Positions 61,600 through 64,000 of a stretch of DNA of 64,000 nucleotides are shown here, in pieces (the first letter of the stretch is position 1; every line of letters begins with the position of its first letter). The translations under genes and the position numbers were made by a program. A model generated the notes under the pieces. It was not told the origin of the DNA. It saw nothing but the letters and a program-made list of their open reading frames with translations, and ran no database searches. Origin of the DNA: Gymnogyps californianus (lineage: Eukaryota > Chordata > Aves > Accipitriformes > Cathartidae); contig NC_059471.1 of the NCBI RefSeq assembly GCF_018139145.2, forward strand, positions 85,334,520 through 85,398,519. Direction: 5' to 3'.

Positions 61600-62760
61600 T
61601 CGTCTTAAGGAGCTCACTGCCATCAGAAAGCTCTTCTTAAACAGGATGTAAAGGCTCTTGTCCAGCCATATCTTAAACTTCTCATGTGTACACTAACCAG
61701 GTCGTGCTGCTGCAGCCTGCACTGGGAAAGCACGCGGCTCGTTCCTGGACCTTTCCAACTCCTCCTAACCCCTGCTGAGGTCTGGACACCAGAAGTGGAT
61801 GCAGTGTTATGGTAATACACTTACTTACAGAAAGATAATTTCATTGTATGCAGGGATGATACCATTTCTCTGTTTCTACTTGTTCAGATGCTCTTGAAAT
61901 CTGCTTATTCCTCTGGCTAAATCGTTATACTGAAAGCAACTTATTAGGTAATTTATCTGAAATGACTGCCAGGCCTCTTTTGGGGTCACTGCTTTCCAGA
62001 GTACAACCCCCCATCTTACACTCCTGATCCGCTCCATTTATTTCTAAATTCATAACTGCACCTACGCCTATATGAAAATGCATGTGGTTTACATCAGCCG
62101 TCGTCACCAGAGATGCAGATCTTTCTGTCCAGGTTATAAAACCTATATTAAATAGCATTAGATCAAGAATAGGCTCCCATCAGACTCCACTACAACCACT
62201 CTGTATGGGATTACCCTTCCCTATTTCCAATTTTTTTCAATCTCTCAGTTCACTAGTTTATCATTCTTTGAATGGGAGCTGCATTGGTTTTGTTTAGTGC
62301 TCTTTTTTCCCAAAACACAAAAATGCAGGTACTTTATGGCAATACCGTCTTTTGTAACCTACAGACTTGTGATTTTATTAAAAACATGCTATCAATTATA
62401 TTTGACAAAACCTGTTTTCCATAAAGTGATGTTGATTGGCATTACTTATGCTCTCATCTTTTCATTTTTTACGGATTGTGTCCCCTATCAGCCTTTCCCT
62501 TGACTATGCCTGGGATCAATGCCAAGATAACTGGTTCAGCGTCTCCTGCATCATTCCCTTGGCTTTCTAAAATATTGGCCCAACACTTGCTTTTAGGGCC
62601 CTCCTGGTCTTCTTCTCATTTGCTTTTTATTCCCTTTCCCACTCCCATCTTTGGGGGATTTTCCCAGGGCTTAAAGATTTAGTTCAGAGGACTTCTCTGC
62701 TGGTTTTTATGTTACTCTTGGGTGCAAGCCACTTAGGCCTATAGATTTTAAATAGTTACA
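61600..62760 (-). pseudogene. Decayed CR1-superfamily LINE ORF2 (reverse transcriptase)
   Basis: Read on the minus strand, landmarks of a CR1/L3-type reverse transcriptase appear in the expected order and spacing. First the LHPR-type segment just before the RT core (about 62735, 'ggcttgcacccaagagt'). Then the GCCAATATTTT segment corresponding to 'VPIF' (near 62570). Then the 'NANQHG-F' region, nucleotides TAATGCCAATCAACAT at about 62449-62434, followed by TTTTGTCAAA. Then 'VLGPVLFNI', where MLFNIGFITWT is still readable in frame from 62158. Finally the 'W-CP' segment CACTTCTGGTGTCCAGACCT at 61798-61779, and GGAAAGGTCCAGGAACGAGC (61760-61741). Numerous stops and frameshifts remove any coding capacity. 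About 1.15 kb survives, far longer than the other CR1 pieces. Divergence suggests a very old insertion (L3-like or early CR1). Confidence 0.85.
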
Positions 62761-64000
62761 GATTATGAATAACCGCAGGCTAGGATTTCAGACCCGTATG
62801 ATGTGCTACGTAGAGGGAAGGCAAGACGTCTCTGATGAAGTTCAGACATGGATCTAGGTTTCGTTCTGGGCTCTTCCAACAATTTTTTGGTGTGAATGAG
62901 CACAAAACTTTTCCATCCAGTGGGCCAGCTCAGCCTTTGCTTCATACTTTTCCCAGTGTTTTGCACCAGTTCAATGTGGGCACACACACATTACCGAATC
63001 AGCCTGACATTTATCACTGCACTTTCAGTGCTGCCATCTTGAACCTGACTGTGCTCTGATTGAAGTAATTTGGTTTCGAAATGGGCATCATTAGCATTAA
63101 AAGCAGGCTCTGGATTTTAGGATGCAAGTTCTGAAGCTTCCTGCTATCACTAAGTGCCGGATTTCCTAGGCTCCTCTGTAGTATGAATAAGTTAAACTGT
63201 TTCATTAATGAGAAACGGCTACGTGTATTTTAATTTCCATCTCCACACCATGGTCAGAAGTGAACATCACTGCAAGGAGGAAGACAGCAGAGTCTTGTCC
63301 AACATATGTTTGACCTCAGCACACAACGGGCTTGATCCTGCACTGTGAGTCTCATTGATTTTCATTGCAGGAGATAGCCGGCACTTCATAGCCTCAAGAT
63401 CCCAGAATCACCTTCCCCAAAATTTGAAAACTTAAATACCATAATTACTTAACTGTCTTATTTAATTAAAGCCACATGGAAGCAAGGCTGATTGATAGAC
63501 AGGCGTGCTGCTACTGTGTCACGGTAGGATTGCTCCCAGACGTGACAGAAATGAGTCTCCCTCTGTCTCTCACCCTGCACCCCTACCCCTCTCACTTCCT
63601 TTCATCATGCTCTTCTCAGCATAATTAAAGGAATTTCTTCCTTGGCCTTGTCAGCTGCAGATACCAATTTGCAACCTCCATTTGACCCATGATTAACACG
63701 TCTTCAGAGCGAAACTGGGGGTATTCCTCCAGCCTCCTGTGAGTGCTGCCACCCCTGTCCTTCTCAGGTCACACAGAAGGTGTGCCCAGCCCGTCCCCGT
63801 CTCCTCGCTCACTTACGTACATCCATTGCTGTGGAGCGGAGCGTCCCGTGGTAAGGGCAAGTGCCAACACATGTCCCACGGACGCAACGGTCCAGAGCGG
63901 TGTGGGTCAGAGAGGGGTTAAAGAAGAGCTTAAAGCCTCCCTGGATGCACCGCCTGGTAGCCTGTTTCACCGTGCACAGGGCTGTCTAGCGTTTAAGACT
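62761..64000. other. Unique sequence, no gene; faint palindromic-repeat trace
   Basis: No coding region recognised. 63327-63375 (GGGCTTGATCCTGCACTGTG, then CTCATTGATTTTCATTGCAG) resembles an arm of an ancient amniote palindromic element with a 'tgatcctgca...cattgacttcaatg' pattern; this is a weak resemblance from memory. The last 250 bases are GC-richer with several CpG. Confidence 0.5.

Noticed and set aside
1..64000. Search by eye for tRNA, 5S, U6, 7SK, Y RNA and well-known microRNA seeds
   Set aside because: None seen; divergent or lineage-specific small RNAs cannot be excluded without folding and covariance tools.

Overview
The window looks like a gene-poor stretch of a bird chromosome, either an intergenic desert or a very large intron. 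The avian assignment rests on interspersed repeats. There are several CR1 LINE fragments, two of them keeping the ATTCTATG-type 3' end. At the left edge lies part of an LTR that matches, from memory, a family abundant in bird genomes. I found no exon chain, conserved protein domain, tRNA, rRNA, snRNA or well-known microRNA. The open reading frames look like chance ORFs, longest where GC is high.

Layout. 1-277: partial retroviral LTR on the minus strand, cut by the window edge. 1905-2130: GGAA/GGGA microsatellite with a 124-bp pure purine core. 2341-3060: GC-rich block. 4475-5559: two long overlapping antiparallel ORFs without a recognisable product. 5840-6115: small CpG-rich patch. 6116-15005: mostly unique, AT-rich DNA with stretches resembling conserved non-coding elements. 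15006-15310: TA hairpin and a 37-nt Z-DNA-type tract. 16121-16190, 22300-22531, 42396-42491 and 51344-51708: CR1 3' ends of different age and orientation. 17745-17930: old MIR-like SINE relic. 22104-22134: GGAT microsatellite. 37511-37630: ten-unit 12-bp minisatellite inside a 167-codon ORF. 44384-44417: C-run array (G-quadruplex/i-motif type). 54960-55260: CpG-rich patch. 61600-62760: long, decayed CR1-superfamily reverse transcriptase on the minus strand.

No genes act together here. The most useful content is the repeat record (at least three ages of CR1, one SINE relic, one LTR), several tracts able to form non-B DNA, and two CpG-rich patches with AT-rich blocks that could be regulatory. 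I see no convincing new biological system. Repeat family names come from remembered consensus sequences and were not checked by a search.
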